From Collinsella aerofaciens ATCC 25986 (GTDB lineage: Bacteria; Actinomycetota; Coriobacteriia; Coriobacteriales; Coriobacteriaceae), in contig NZ_CP048433.1 in NCBI RefSeq assembly GCF_010509075.1, positions 1,116,001 through 1,180,000 on the forward strand: a stretch of DNA of 64,000 bases, in the 5' to 3' direction. The position numbers and the translations under genes were made by a program. The notes beneath the pieces were generated by a model. It was not told the DNA's origin. It ran no database searches and saw nothing but the letters and a program-made list of their open reading frames with translations. Each line of letters opens with the position of its first letter. Position 1 is the stretch's first letter. This document shows positions 18,286-27,089 of the stretch, piece after piece.

Positions 18286-19210
18286 TCATACCGATTTGAA
18301 TTGCACAATTGAAATACTCAAGTACCTTACGCCATGCGGAGTCCGCCGCGGCGCTTCCGCGATGGCACTCGTCGACGATAATCAAATCGAAGAATTCCGA
18401 GTCGAACTCGCGGAATATTTCTTCACCGTTTTCTCCAACAAGCTGTTGGTAGAGCGAGAAATAGACCTCGTAAGCAGAATCGAGCTTTCGACCTACGACC
18501 TTGGTTGTAACCCTCTTGAGAGGCTTGAAATCGCCGTCTATGGTCTGATCGACGAGAATATTGCGGTCCGCCAGATAGAGAACCTTACGAACCTCGGTAG
18601 TCTGTCGCAAGCGATGAACGATTTGAAAAGCCGTAAAAGTCTTTCCCGTTCCCGTTGCCATAACGAGCAAGATGCGATTCTTACCTCGCGCAATAGCTTC
18701 AAGCGTACGATTGATGGCGATGCACTGATAGTAGCGAGGATGATTGCCGCCGTGCTCCTGGTAATACGGAGCGGTCACAATCTCCTGGCTATACGGATGT
18801 TCAAGCCCCTTAGCTTTTGAGTATCGTGTCCAAAGTTCCGCCGGAGTGGGAAACTCGTCCATGGCAAGAGCGCGCTCTTTCCCGGTAAGAAAATCGTGCT
18901 CAACAAAACCCTTTCCGTTTGAGCTGTACGCAAACGGAATATCGAGCAGCTGGGCATATCCCATCCCCTGTTGGAGACCGGCATCAACGGTGTGCTCCGT
19001 ATCCTTAGCCTCGACGATTGCGATAGGGATGCCCGGAGCATACATCAGAAGGTAGTCAGCCTTCTTCTTGTCTTTACGGGTGACCATACTTCCGCGCACA
19101 ACAATCTCGCCACTGGTAAAGAAATACTCAGTGAAGACTTGGGTATTGCGATCCCACGACTTCATAATCGCAGGATCAATGAGTTTAAGCCGTGTGTCAG
19201 ACTCGTTCAT
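18286..19210 (-). pseudogene. hsdR: type I restriction endonuclease HsdR, 5' fragment
   Basis: N-terminal part of HsdR. The nuclease domain has IAIVEAKD (about residues 70-77; E-x-K of the PD-(D/E)xK site). Helicase domain 1 has Walker A MATGTGKTF (about 180-188), the DECH box IVDECHRG (about 276) and motif III IGMTAT near 305, where the IS256-type element interrupts. The frame runs into the element and stops near 18242 after a short foreign tail. The intact gene would give 776 residues. Restriction by this system is therefore predicted to be lost while methylation may persist. Confidence 0.92.
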
Positions 19211-19401
19211 ACGTCTCGGAACCCCTCATTGCGCAAAGCGACAGCTATTGATGTTGAGTTGATTAATTTTATCATCACTATGCAATCTAGCAGCCGCTTT
19301 ATACTAAATGAGACGAAGTAAAGTCAGCCCCGTGAGAAAGCTCCAAAGAAAGCAAAATGAGCCCCGTTGACTTGAGTCAGAGGTCATTCCCGGAGCCCCG
19401 C

Positions 19402-20136
19402 CTACCTCCCCTCCGCCTTCAGCTTCAGCAGCAGGTCGCCCAGCTCGGGGCACTTGTTGGAAAGGCGCATCTGGGCTCGATCGCCCATCCTCCACCGCTG
19501 GCGGATCTCCTGAGCACGCGGACTCACGCGATAGTCCCCGTCCATCACCTGCTTGAGCAACTTGGCGGTCACGCGCGCGTCGGCTAGGGCACTGTGGGCG
19601 TGACCCGTCGACTCGTCAAACTCGATGCCAAACCACGTCGCCGCGTCATTCAAAGAGACGCACTCGTGGCTGCCCACGTCCATGATCGAGGTGTAAAACG
19701 CCTGCAGATCGGCCCAGTCCGTAGGAAATGCGGCAAGGTCGATTTGCTTTGCCTGGCACTCGGTCATAAGCTGTCGACGGTCCGTCCCGCTCCAGCAAAC
19801 TATCTGGGCGGAGTAGCGGCCGATCCAATCGCTGAGCCTTTTGATCACCATGTAGAGCGGGTCGGCCATCGCGGTGTCCACGGCCGATATACCTGTGAGC
19901 TCGCGGACGGGAAACGCAACGCCTTCGGTAAATTCCGTCTGCACAAACTGCGAGAACTCGCCCATAACGTTGCCGTGGTAGTCGAGCTTGACGGCGCCGA
20001 CCTCGATAATCTCATTGCGCATTCCACGGCGCTGGCGCTGCTTTGGCACCGGCGCAAACTCAAAATCCAGCACAATCTGGCGCGCAAAGTTCGTCGTATC
20101 GATAGCCGAGATACACGGCGTCTTTTCAGCTGACAC
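19402..20136 (-). CDS. DnaQ-like DEDDh 3'-5' exonuclease
   Basis: 244 residues from a GTG at 20136 preceded by GGAGAAAGG. Exonuclease motif I is VLDFEFAP (D-x-E), motif II includes WSGTDRRQL, and motif III is HSALADA (H-x4-D), which defines the DEDDh group of DnaQ, RNase T and related enzymes. It is probably a house-keeping or repair exonuclease acting on DNA or RNA; the exact substrate cannot be told. It is not fused to a polymerase or GIY-YIG domain. An upstream extension to 20250 is open but has no ribosome site. Confidence 0.85.
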   Translation of the reverse strand: MSAEKTPCISAIDTTNFARQIVLDFEFAPVPKQRQRRGMRNEIIEVGAVKLDYHGNVMGEFSQFVQTEFTEGVAFPVRELTGISAVDTAMADPLYMVIKRLSDWIGRYSAQIVCWSGTDRRQLMTECQAKQIDLAAFPTDWADLQAFYTSIMDVGSHECVSLNDAATWFGIEFDESTGHAHSALADARVTAKLLKQVMDGDYRVSPRAQEIRQRWRMGDRAQMRLSNKCPELGDLLLKLKAEGR

Positions 20137-20309
20137 GGTTAGGGCCTTTCTCCGTTGCTGGCCGCTTACTACACAGGCGGCTACATTGCTGTAAGGATAG
20201 GCGCCCGTGCGGACGTGAAAGCGGGGCGCAATACCATGCGCCAAGCACACGCCATGCAGACGGCCCCAAGAGAGTCGCCCGCTCTATTCAAATGTGTGAA
20301 AAAAATTTA

Positions 20310-20344
20310 GGCCCGGTGACTTGAATCAGCGGTCATCCCGGGCC
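20310..20344 (-). terminator. rho-independent terminator
   Basis: Stem GGCCCGG with CCGGGCC, extended by GTCA/TGAC, followed on the minus strand by a run of seven T (20297-20309). It lies directly after the stop of the short frame at 20347-20436. A related but degenerate sequence (GTTGACTTGAGTCAG..GGTCATTCCCGG) follows the exonuclease gene at about 19368-19398. Confidence 0.7.
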
Positions 20345-20346
20345 CA

Positions 20347-20436
20347 TCAGAGCTCGTAGAGCTCTTGGTTGCTTTGGTCTCGCTCTTCACGACGCTTATC
20401 GAACTTTCCGAGGCACTCAAGCAGCATTCGAAGCAT
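20347..20436 (-). pseudogene. short frame, possible tail of a lost gene (29 aa)
   Basis: Frame MLRMLLECLGKFDKRREERD continuing to QSNQELYEL and a stop, immediately followed by a strong terminator. The composition is charged and helical, like the C-terminus of a larger protein, and no ribosome site precedes it. The rest of the 341-bp gap (20251-20591) shows nothing recognisable. It could be a gene remnant or a micro-protein. Confidence 0.25.
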
Positions 20437-20591
20437 AACAAGTCGCTGCCATTAAGGCACTGACCTCTTGACCAAGCAACGGCGCTGCCCAGCTATCACC
20501 CTTGGGCTGCCGTCAACTTTATTCTATCCGCGAGCATCTGGTTTACCAAATGGATTTTCGGTAAAGGAAGCACGGCACGCCCGCAAAACCA

Positions 20592-21887
20592 CTACGCCCC
20601 AAGTGCCGCCATGGGAATCACCGCCACGCCGTCGTCGCGTGTGTAGGCAATGCTCCCCTTTCCAACCACGACCGCCAAAAACGCCGGCGCGGCATTCTGG
20701 GCGGCAGGATTGGAGAGCACTTTCCTCTCCAGCGCCTTGAGATTTCTCGCTCCATCGTCTGCTTTCGCATCACTCAGCTTGACCTCGATGGCTCCCCAGC
20801 GCCCGTCGTGCTCAACGATCAGATCGACCTCAAGGCCCTTCTCATCTCGGAAATAATGGACACTGTTGTCGACACCGCCGTAGGTGGAAAGGAACACGCG
20901 CACGTCGCGCAGGACGAGATTCTCAAAGAGCATCCCCAGCGTTTGCATATCGCCAAGCAGCCGCTCAGGGGTAGCCCCCAGCAACGCCGCCGCAAGTGAC
21001 GGGTCACAGAAGTAGCGCTTGGGGCGCACGCGAACGCGGGCCTTCGAGCGCATGGGCGGCTCCCATCCGCACAGGTCCTCGGTCAGCTTGAGCCTGTTGA
21101 AGAGGTCCAAGTACGCAGCGATGGTCCTCTCGTCGGGGCCCGCCTCACCGTACGAGGCGTCCTTTACGAGCGTCTTGTACGTGACAGCCTGGCTCTCGTT
21201 CATGGCAAGAGCTCGCAAAAGGCCGTGTGCAAGCTCGGGCGACATGCCCTCGTCCAGCACGTTGACGTCGAGCACCGAGTGCACGTACTGGCTTGCCGTC
21301 TCTCGCGCAAGATCTTCCGAAAGCCCAAGATTTGCAGGCCAACCGCCCCTGCAGCACCAGCGGGCGACGTCATCCACCGTGCTCTCGCGACGCTGAGGGG
21401 CAAAATCCTCGCCCTTAAAGAGGCTTGCCAGTGACACGAGCGGCTCGCCGTCGCCCGACTCACACAGGGCCATGGGGCGCATTGACAGACGGGCGATCCT
21501 ACCCGTGCCGGAATGACGAACATGGCTGCGCTCCTCGCTTTTGAGCGCGGTCGAGCCCGTGAGCAAAAGTGTCCCCCGTTCGTTGCCGCTCGCGTCCACG
21601 AAACGCCGGGCGGCATCCCAAACCTCGGGCACCTCCTGCCATTCATCGACCAGGTGTGGCGCATCGCCGATGAGCGCCAGGCTTGGGTCGACCTCTGCCG
21701 CCGCACGCTGCGCAGGCTCATCGAGCCTGGAGACGCTCGCCGAGCGAGAGAGCGCCGTCCAGGTCTTGCCGCACCATTTGGGGCCGTTGATCTCCACACA
21801 GCCAAACGCCCGCATAAGGGTGTCGAGGCGCTCCTCTATGAGCCGGGGCCTATATCCCTTTTGGGTCAATCTCTTTGGTGCATCCAT
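20592..21887 (-). CDS. AAA ATPase with C-terminal DUF4143
   Basis: 431 residues. The N-terminal AAA part has a P-loop-like INGPKWCGKTWTA (about 33-45) and the Walker B-type segment HLVDEWQEVPEVWDAARR (about 78-95). The middle has a helix-turn-helix-like region (about 230-290). The C-terminal DUF4143 part carries the PD-(D/E)xK-type signature DLIVEHDGRWGAIEVKLSD (about 365-383). Such proteins are common in gut bacteria, usually as multiple paralogues of unknown function. It stands alone, preceded by a cluster of about 23-bp repeats (21915-22020). Confidence 0.85.
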   Translation of the reverse strand: MDAPKRLTQKGYRPRLIEERLDTLMRAFGCVEINGPKWCGKTWTALSRSASVSRLDEPAQRAAAEVDPSLALIGDAPHLVDEWQEVPEVWDAARRFVDASGNERGTLLLTGSTALKSEERSHVRHSGTGRIARLSMRPMALCESGDGEPLVSLASLFKGEDFAPQRRESTVDDVARWCCRGGWPANLGLSEDLARETASQYVHSVLDVNVLDEGMSPELAHGLLRALAMNESQAVTYKTLVKDASYGEAGPDERTIAAYLDLFNRLKLTEDLCGWEPPMRSKARVRVRPKRYFCDPSLAAALLGATPERLLGDMQTLGMLFENLVLRDVRVFLSTYGGVDNSVHYFRDEKGLEVDLIVEHDGRWGAIEVKLSDAKADDGARNLKALERKVLSNPAAQNAAPAFLAVVVGKGSIAYTRDDGVAVIPMAALGA

Positions 21888-21914
21888 AGACGGCCGTCCC
21901 TCTCTATCACGCGA

Positions 21915-22020
21915 TATGCGATATTACGCCATTCTCAATGCTGATTTTACGCTACTTTCAATGTAGTTTTTACGCCATGACAGATGTAGTTTTTACGCCA
22001 TTTTCATTGAAGGTTTTACG
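21915..22020. repeat. five degenerate tandem repeats of about 22-24 bp
   Basis: Units share the core TGTAGTTTTTACGCCATTTTC; clear cores TTTTACGC or ATTACGCC occur near 21923, 21946, 21967, 21990 and 22012. They lie in the gap upstream of the DUF4143 ATPase gene (start 21887) and downstream of the second ATPase gene (stop 22073). They look like iterated binding sites for a regulator, or a decayed repeat element. Confidence 0.55.
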
Positions 22021-22072
22021 CTTGGCATCCTTAGCGCGACCCATTCCGAGCATCACATCAGAGCGTGCTTGG

Positions 22073-23464
22073 TTATCTCCGCTCGCACATCTCGGCAAAC
22101 GAAATCAGCTTGGCATCTCCCCTGCTCGCCGCAGCTTCCTGACATCCTTGCGTAAAGCCTCGCTTCGAGAAGATCGCATAGCTTTTGTGCTGCCGCCTAA
22201 AGAGCTCGCTTCGATGCACGAGCTTTTGCAGCACGTCTTCGCCCACCGGTTCATTGCGCCATTTGCATTCCGCAAACAGCGCAGTGCCCTCGCCATCGTC
22301 AACAATCAAGTCGATTTCTTCCTGCGTATGCGTGCGATTATCCGTCCCCCACCAGCGCCCAACGCTTGCCGGAACCACATCAAGCTGGCCCGCCCGCGCG
22401 AGTTCGTACACGTATTGTCTGCATATAAGCTCAAAGACCGTACCCATGTAATCCGATACGTGCGGCTCAATGCGCTCATACGCCATCTCGGCCATATCGT
22501 TTTGAATCAGCCCGATGTTCTGCGGAACAAACTTGTACCAGAACCTAAACATCTGATCGCTCAGCAGATACACGGCTCGCTTATTGCTCGTCTCGTTTAG
22601 GGGCAGCTCGCGCTCGACAATCCCAAGCGACGCCAGCTTATCCACATAGCTCTTTACGTTGCTCGCAGGGATTCCCGTAGAGCTCGCAATCTCCGAGATC
22701 TTCGAGCGCCCCTGGGCAATTGCTTGCACGATCGCATCATATTGCTCGGGATTGCGGCACTCCTGCAATAGCAGGTTACTCGGCTCCTCAAAGAGATAGC
22801 CCGTAGAAGTAAGAAAAAGACGTTTGATGTTGTCCTTGAGCGATGCGGCAGGATCGACTCTCTCGATATATGCAGGAATGCCGCCCGTCATACCATAGCA
22901 AACTGCAGCGTCTTCGCGACTCATGCTCTGCCACAGGCCGAGGGTCGTCGTAAAATCGAGCGGCATGATCTTAAACTGGGCCGTACGCCTACCGTATAGT
23001 GGGCTCTCGTAGCCCAACACCTGTTCCTCCATAAACGAAAGAGACGAGCCGCATAGAATCAGCATGAGCCTAGTCTCTTTGTACAAGTGATCAATCTTGT
23101 CTTGCAGCAACGAACTGATCTCGGGATTCGATTGGGCGAGATAGGGATACTCGTCAATCACGACAATCAAACGTTCCGTGCGAGCCATGGTGGCCAATGC
23201 ATCGAACGCCTCGTCAAAACTACGAAACGACACGCCTGCAGCACCAACCGAACCCGCAAGTATCGCCTGGCTAAAGCCGTGCAGGTTTGCCTCTGCATTG
23301 GTACGACGAGCTTGAAAGTAAATAGCCTTCTTGTCTTGGATGAATTCTGTGATAAGACGCGTTTTGCCCACACGACGACGGCCGTAAATCACAGGCATCT
23401 CAAAGGAGCCCGTGCCATACAGTCGATTGAGCTCGGACATTTCCACTGTTCTTCCGATAAACAT
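22073..23464 (-). CDS. AAA ATPase with DUF234 C-terminal domain
   Basis: 463 residues. The archaeal-type ATPase domain has Walker A YGRRRVGKTRL (about 27-37), Walker B LIVVIDEYPYLA (about 99-110) and sensor LILCGSSLSFM (about 134-144). A winged-helix segment (about 260-300, SKISEIASSTGIPASNVKSYV) follows. The DUF234 nuclease-like end has EEIDLIVDD and ALFAECKWRN (E-x-K). Function is unknown in bacteria. The start at 23464 follows AAGGAAGGATGG and lies just below a 24-bp perfect palindrome that may be its operator. Confidence 0.85.
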   Translation of the reverse strand: MFIGRTVEMSELNRLYGTGSFEMPVIYGRRRVGKTRLITEFIQDKKAIYFQARRTNAEANLHGFSQAILAGSVGAAGVSFRSFDEAFDALATMARTERLIVVIDEYPYLAQSNPEISSLLQDKIDHLYKETRLMLILCGSSLSFMEEQVLGYESPLYGRRTAQFKIMPLDFTTTLGLWQSMSREDAAVCYGMTGGIPAYIERVDPAASLKDNIKRLFLTSTGYLFEEPSNLLLQECRNPEQYDAIVQAIAQGRSKISEIASSTGIPASNVKSYVDKLASLGIVERELPLNETSNKRAVYLLSDQMFRFWYKFVPQNIGLIQNDMAEMAYERIEPHVSDYMGTVFELICRQYVYELARAGQLDVVPASVGRWWGTDNRTHTQEEIDLIVDDGEGTALFAECKWRNEPVGEDVLQKLVHRSELFRRQHKSYAIFSKRGFTQGCQEAAASRGDAKLISFAEMCERR

Positions 23465-23480
23465 AGGGCCATCCTTCCTT

Positions 23481-23534
23481 TACGTTATAGCTAGCTATAT
23501 TATACCTTCCTATAATATAGCTAGCTATAACGTA
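23481..23534. promoter_or_regulatory. perfect 24-bp inverted repeat upstream of the DUF234 ATPase
   Basis: Arms 23481-23504 and 23511-23534 are exact complements around a CCTTCC loop. Each arm contains the self-complementary TATAGCTAGCTATA. It is AT-rich, in contrast to the flanking DNA, and ends 17 bp before the start codon at 23464. It may be an operator overlapping the promoter, or an mRNA hairpin masking the ribosome site. Confidence 0.6.
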
Positions 23535-23586
23535 ATTCGACAAGCGGCGCACGCAAAAGGGGCGGTACACCACCGCACGTGGACCG

Positions 23587-23700
23587 TTCCGGAAAATGTA
23601 TCCCGTTCTGGAGCCAAAAACTGGGCCGTAGTTTCCGCCAAGCATCCCATCCGGAAAGCGTGTCCCGTTCTGAGCGCCAAATCCGGGACGCAGTTTCCAC
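23587..23700. repeat. two tandem imperfect repeats of about 58 bp
   Basis: Copy 1 starts TTCCGGAAAATGTATCCC and copy 2 starts ATCCGGAAAGCGTGTCCC. Both continue GTTCTG and end with a GTTTCC segment. They occupy most of the 274-bp gap between the palindrome and the xanthine dehydrogenase stop codon at 23809. No coding potential is seen. Probably part of an interspersed repeat family. Confidence 0.5.
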
Positions 23701-23808
23701 TCCAAACAAAAGGCCTCGGCTCGCGATGGAGCCGGGGCCAAAGGCGCAGCGTATGTAGTTGATGTTGAGCGCGAACGGCCCATCAGCAATGGTCGTCCGC
23801 GCTCTACC

Positions 23809-26586
23809 CTAGCCGCGGTGACGGGCGCGGCTGTACGGCGTATCCACCATGGGCAGATCCGGACGCAGCTTGCCGTCAAACGCGCGGTAGGCGTTCTGCA
23901 CGGCGGGCGCCGTGGGAATCGTTGCGATCTCGCCGATGCCCTTGCCGCCGTATGCCACGGGCAGCAGCTCGTCCTTCTCCACGTAGATGGCATGGATATC
24001 CGGAATCTCGGGCGCACGGAACAACCCGAGCGTACCGTACCTTGCCTGGGGTACGCAGTCCTTGAGCGGCCAGTCCTCGGTAAGTGCGTAACCCATACCC
24101 ATGAGCACACCGCCTTCGATCTGACCCTGGATGGAGATGGGGTTGACCACCTTGCCGGAATCGTGCGCGGCGTAGACCTCGCTCACGCGGCCGTCATCAT
24201 CCAGAATGACCACATGCGTGGCAAAGCCGTAGCAGATATGGCTCTTGGGGTTGGGAACATCCGCACCCAGTTTGTCGGTCGGCTCCAGGTACACGTAGCC
24301 AAACTCGCATCCCTCAAGCGCCTTGATGGCGGCCGCGGGATCCTGAGGATGCATACCCTGGCCGGCGACGAGCTCCTGCGTGCGCAGCTGGTAGGCGCGA
24401 CCGTCATCGTACTCGATCTTGACGCCGTCGCCATGCGCGCTCACGGGAGCATCGGGCGCGGGCTTGCCGGCCTCGATGCCAACCATGGCATCGCGCAGCA
24501 GGAAGGCGGCGCCGCGCACGGCCTCGCCGGTCACGACCGTCTGACGCGAACCAGACGTGGTGCCGGAGTCGGGAGCGTTCTCGGTGGAGCACTCGCCGTT
24601 GGCGATGCAGCGAAGCGGCAGGCCGCATGCCTCGGCAACGTCCTGCAAAAAGACGGTGTTACAGCCCTGGCCAATGTCGGACGTGGCGGCATAGACCACG
24701 GCCGCGCCGTTCTCGATGCGAATCTTGCAGCGGCCGGCATCGGGCAGGCCCACGCCCACGCCGGCGTTCTTCATGGCGCAGGCAATGCCGGCGTGTCCGG
24801 GATGCGCATAGTAGGCATCCTTGACCTCGAGCAGTGTCTCCTTCAGCGCCGTGGAGCAGTCGGCAATCTGACCGTTGGGCAAAACCTCGCCCGGCTCGAT
24901 GGCGTTGCGGTAGCGAATCTCCCACGGATCCAGGCCGACCTTCTCGGCCAGCAGGTCGATTAGGCTCTCGAGCGCAAACTCGGACTGGCAAACGCCAAAG
25001 CCGCGGTACGCGCCGGCGGGCGGGTTGTTGGTGTAGTAGCCATAACCGCGAATATCGGTGTTCTGGTACTTGTAGGGGCCGACGGCATGTGTGCAGGCGC
25101 GCTCGAGCACCGGGCCACACAGCGACGCGTAGGCGCCGGTGTCAAAGTTGATCTCGCAGTCCAGACCGGTAAAGTTGCCCTCGGCGTCGCAGCCCAGCGT
25201 AAAGGTACCGTCCATGGCATGGCGCTTGGGATGGAAAGCGAGCGACTCGGCACGCGTGAGCTTGCACTTCACAGGACGCTGAAACTTATATGCGGCGAGC
25301 GCGGCCAGATGCTGGATGGACACGTCCTCCTTACCGCCAAAGCCGCCGCCCACGAGCATGGTCTCGACGACCACGCGCTCGGGTTCGTTGTCCCAGCCAA
25401 ACATGTGGGCACACTCTTTGCGCGTGTCGTAGGCGCCCTGGTCGGTCGACTGCACCTTGACGCCGTTCTTGTACGGGAAGGCAACGGCACACTCGGGCTC
25501 CAAGAAGGCATGCTCGGTAAAGGGCGTGGTAAAGCGCTGCGTCACGGTGAACGCGCTTTCGGCCAGCGCCTTGGCGGCGTCGCCGCGCGTCACGTGGCGG
25601 CTCTGGCACACGTTGTCCTTGAGCTCCACCGTGTTGCCAAAGGCAAAGAAGCTGTCATGCAGGCGCGGAGCGTCGGCGGCCCTGGCCTCGACAATGTTGC
25701 GCACGGGCTCCAGCGGCTCGTAGTCAATCTTTACGAGCTTCTTGGCCTTCTCGAGCGTCGCCTCGTCCTCGGCGACCACCAGCACGATGGCATCGCCCAC
25801 GCAGCGGGTGATATCGCCCTGAGCGATCATGACGTCCCAGTCCTGGATAAGGTGGCCGACCTGGTTGACCGGCACGTCCTCGGCGCGCAGGATGCCCACC
25901 ACACCGGGCAGGGCCTCGGCCTTGGAGGTGTCGATGGAGAGCACGCGGGCGCGCGGATACTTGGAGCGCACGGCGCTGGCATAGGTCAGGCCCGGCTGAT
26001 CGAGCTCGTCGATGTCGTCGGGATACTTGCCCTCGCCGAGCACCTTCTTGCGCACGTCAATACGAAAGGCGCGCTTGCCCACGCCGTAGTCATCGCCGCG
26101 CTCCAGGTCCTCGTCGATCTGCTTTTCGCCGCGGAGCGCCGCAGCGGCCAGCGAGATGCCCTCGATAATCTTTTTGTAGCCGGTGCAGCGACAGACGTTA
26201 CCGCGAATGGCGTACTTGATCTGCTCCTCGGTGGGCTCGGGGTCCTCGGCGATGAGCGCCGCACCCGCCATGACCATGCCGGGAATGCAAAAACCGCACT
26301 GCACGGCGCCCACGGCGCCAAAGGCGTACACAAAGGCCTCGCGCACGTCCTCGGGCAGGCCCTCGACGGTCACGATGTTGCGGCCGGCGGCAAGAGCGGT
26401 GGTCAGCACGCACGCCTTGACGGCCGCACCGTCCACATGGATGGTGCAGGTGCCGCAGGCGCCCTCGGAGCAGCCGTCCTTGGCGGAGTGAATGTGCAGG
26501 TCGTCGCGCAGATAGCGCAGCAGTGGTTTATTCTCCGTCGTCGTGTGCTCGACACCGTTAACGGTAAAAGTGAATTCCTGTGCCAT
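23809..26586 (-). CDS. xdhD: XdhD-like selenium-type molybdenum hydroxylase (xanthine dehydrogenase family)
   Basis: 925 residues. An N-terminal plant-type 2Fe-2S domain (CSEGACGTCTIHVDGAAVKAC, about 39-59) is followed by the second 2Fe-2S domain (CGFCIPGM about 98-105, CRCTGY about 131-136), a hammerhead domain and a molybdopterin-binding domain with GGGFGGKED (about 395-403) and GAYRGFGV. The family oxidises purines such as hypoxanthine and xanthine. It lacks a FAD domain and no FAD-subunit gene is beside it, so electrons probably leave through the Fe-S protein and YgfK encoded upstream in the same operon. The selenium-dependent type is inferred from this context. Last gene of the ssnA-ygfK-ferredoxin-xdhD series. 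Confidence 0.9.
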   Translation of the reverse strand: MAQEFTFTVNGVEHTTTENKPLLRYLRDDLHIHSAKDGCSEGACGTCTIHVDGAAVKACVLTTALAAGRNIVTVEGLPEDVREAFVYAFGAVGAVQCGFCIPGMVMAGAALIAEDPEPTEEQIKYAIRGNVCRCTGYKKIIEGISLAAAALRGEKQIDEDLERGDDYGVGKRAFRIDVRKKVLGEGKYPDDIDELDQPGLTYASAVRSKYPRARVLSIDTSKAEALPGVVGILRAEDVPVNQVGHLIQDWDVMIAQGDITRCVGDAIVLVVAEDEATLEKAKKLVKIDYEPLEPVRNIVEARAADAPRLHDSFFAFGNTVELKDNVCQSRHVTRGDAAKALAESAFTVTQRFTTPFTEHAFLEPECAVAFPYKNGVKVQSTDQGAYDTRKECAHMFGWDNEPERVVVETMLVGGGFGGKEDVSIQHLAALAAYKFQRPVKCKLTRAESLAFHPKRHAMDGTFTLGCDAEGNFTGLDCEINFDTGAYASLCGPVLERACTHAVGPYKYQNTDIRGYGYYTNNPPAGAYRGFGVCQSEFALESLIDLLAEKVGLDPWEIRYRNAIEPGEVLPNGQIADCSTALKETLLEVKDAYYAHPGHAGIACAMKNAGVGVGLPDAGRCKIRIENGAAVVYAATSDIGQGCNTVFLQDVAEACGLPLRCIANGECSTENAPDSGTTSGSRQTVVTGEAVRGAAFLLRDAMVGIEAGKPAPDAPVSAHGDGVKIEYDDGRAYQLRTQELVAGQGMHPQDPAAAIKALEGCEFGYVYLEPTDKLGADVPNPKSHICYGFATHVVILDDDGRVSEVYAAHDSGKVVNPISIQGQIEGGVLMGMGYALTEDWPLKDCVPQARYGTLGLFRAPEIPDIHAIYVEKDELLPVAYGGKGIGEIATIPTAPAVQNAYRAFDGKLRPDLPMVDTPYSRARHRG

Positions 26587-26598
26587 GGTGATTCCCTT

Positions 26599-27078
26599 CT
26601 ACACGCCGGCGGCGATGCCGGTGCGGTCGTGGATGGCGCCATGCGGGCAGACGACGGCGCACATGCCGCACGACAGGCAGTCCACGCCGTCGATATGGGC
26701 GCAGTTGTCCTCGATGCGGATAGCGCCGGCAGGGCACTTTTTGGCGCACATACCGCAACCGATGCAGCTCGTGTCGCAAATCTTGCGCGCAATGGCACCC
26801 TTATCGGTGTTGTTGCAGCGCACCAGAATGTTCTGGTAGCCGGGGACGAAGGCAATCACGCGCTGCGGGCACGCCATGCCGCACAGGCCACAGCCCGTGC
26901 ACTTTGAGCGATCCACGCGGGCGATGCCATCGACCAGCGCAATGGCACCGTGGGGGCAGGCCGTGACGCAGGCGCCACAGCCAATGCAGCCTTCGCTGCA
27001 GCGGGCGTCGCCGCCTGCGGAGGCGCAACCGCTTCCGCAGGCAACGTAGGCCACGTTATGTTGAATGGATTTGGCCAT
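26599..27078 (-). CDS. 4Fe-4S ferredoxin-type electron-transfer protein
   Basis: 159 residues with four CxxCxxCxxxCP clusters: CIGCGACVTACP, CTGCGLCGMACP, CIGCGMCAKKCP and CLSCGMCAVVCP. They resemble RnfB- and YgfS-like polyferredoxins. It lies 11 bp after ygfK and 12 bp before xdhD, so it most likely carries electrons between the molybdenum hydroxylase and YgfK or another acceptor. No signal peptide or membrane segment is seen; it should be cytoplasmic. Confidence 0.88.
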   Translation of the reverse strand: MAKSIQHNVAYVACGSGCASAGGDARCSEGCIGCGACVTACPHGAIALVDGIARVDRSKCTGCGLCGMACPQRVIAFVPGYQNILVRCNNTDKGAIARKICDTSCIGCGMCAKKCPAGAIRIEDNCAHIDGVDCLSCGMCAVVCPHGAIHDRTGIAAGV

Positions 27079-27089
27079 AAGAGACTCGC

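Noticed and set aside
23809-26586. Selenocysteine codon in the XdhD-like protein
   Set aside because: The frame is open without in-frame TGA; selenium in this family is a labile cofactor added after translation, not a residue.
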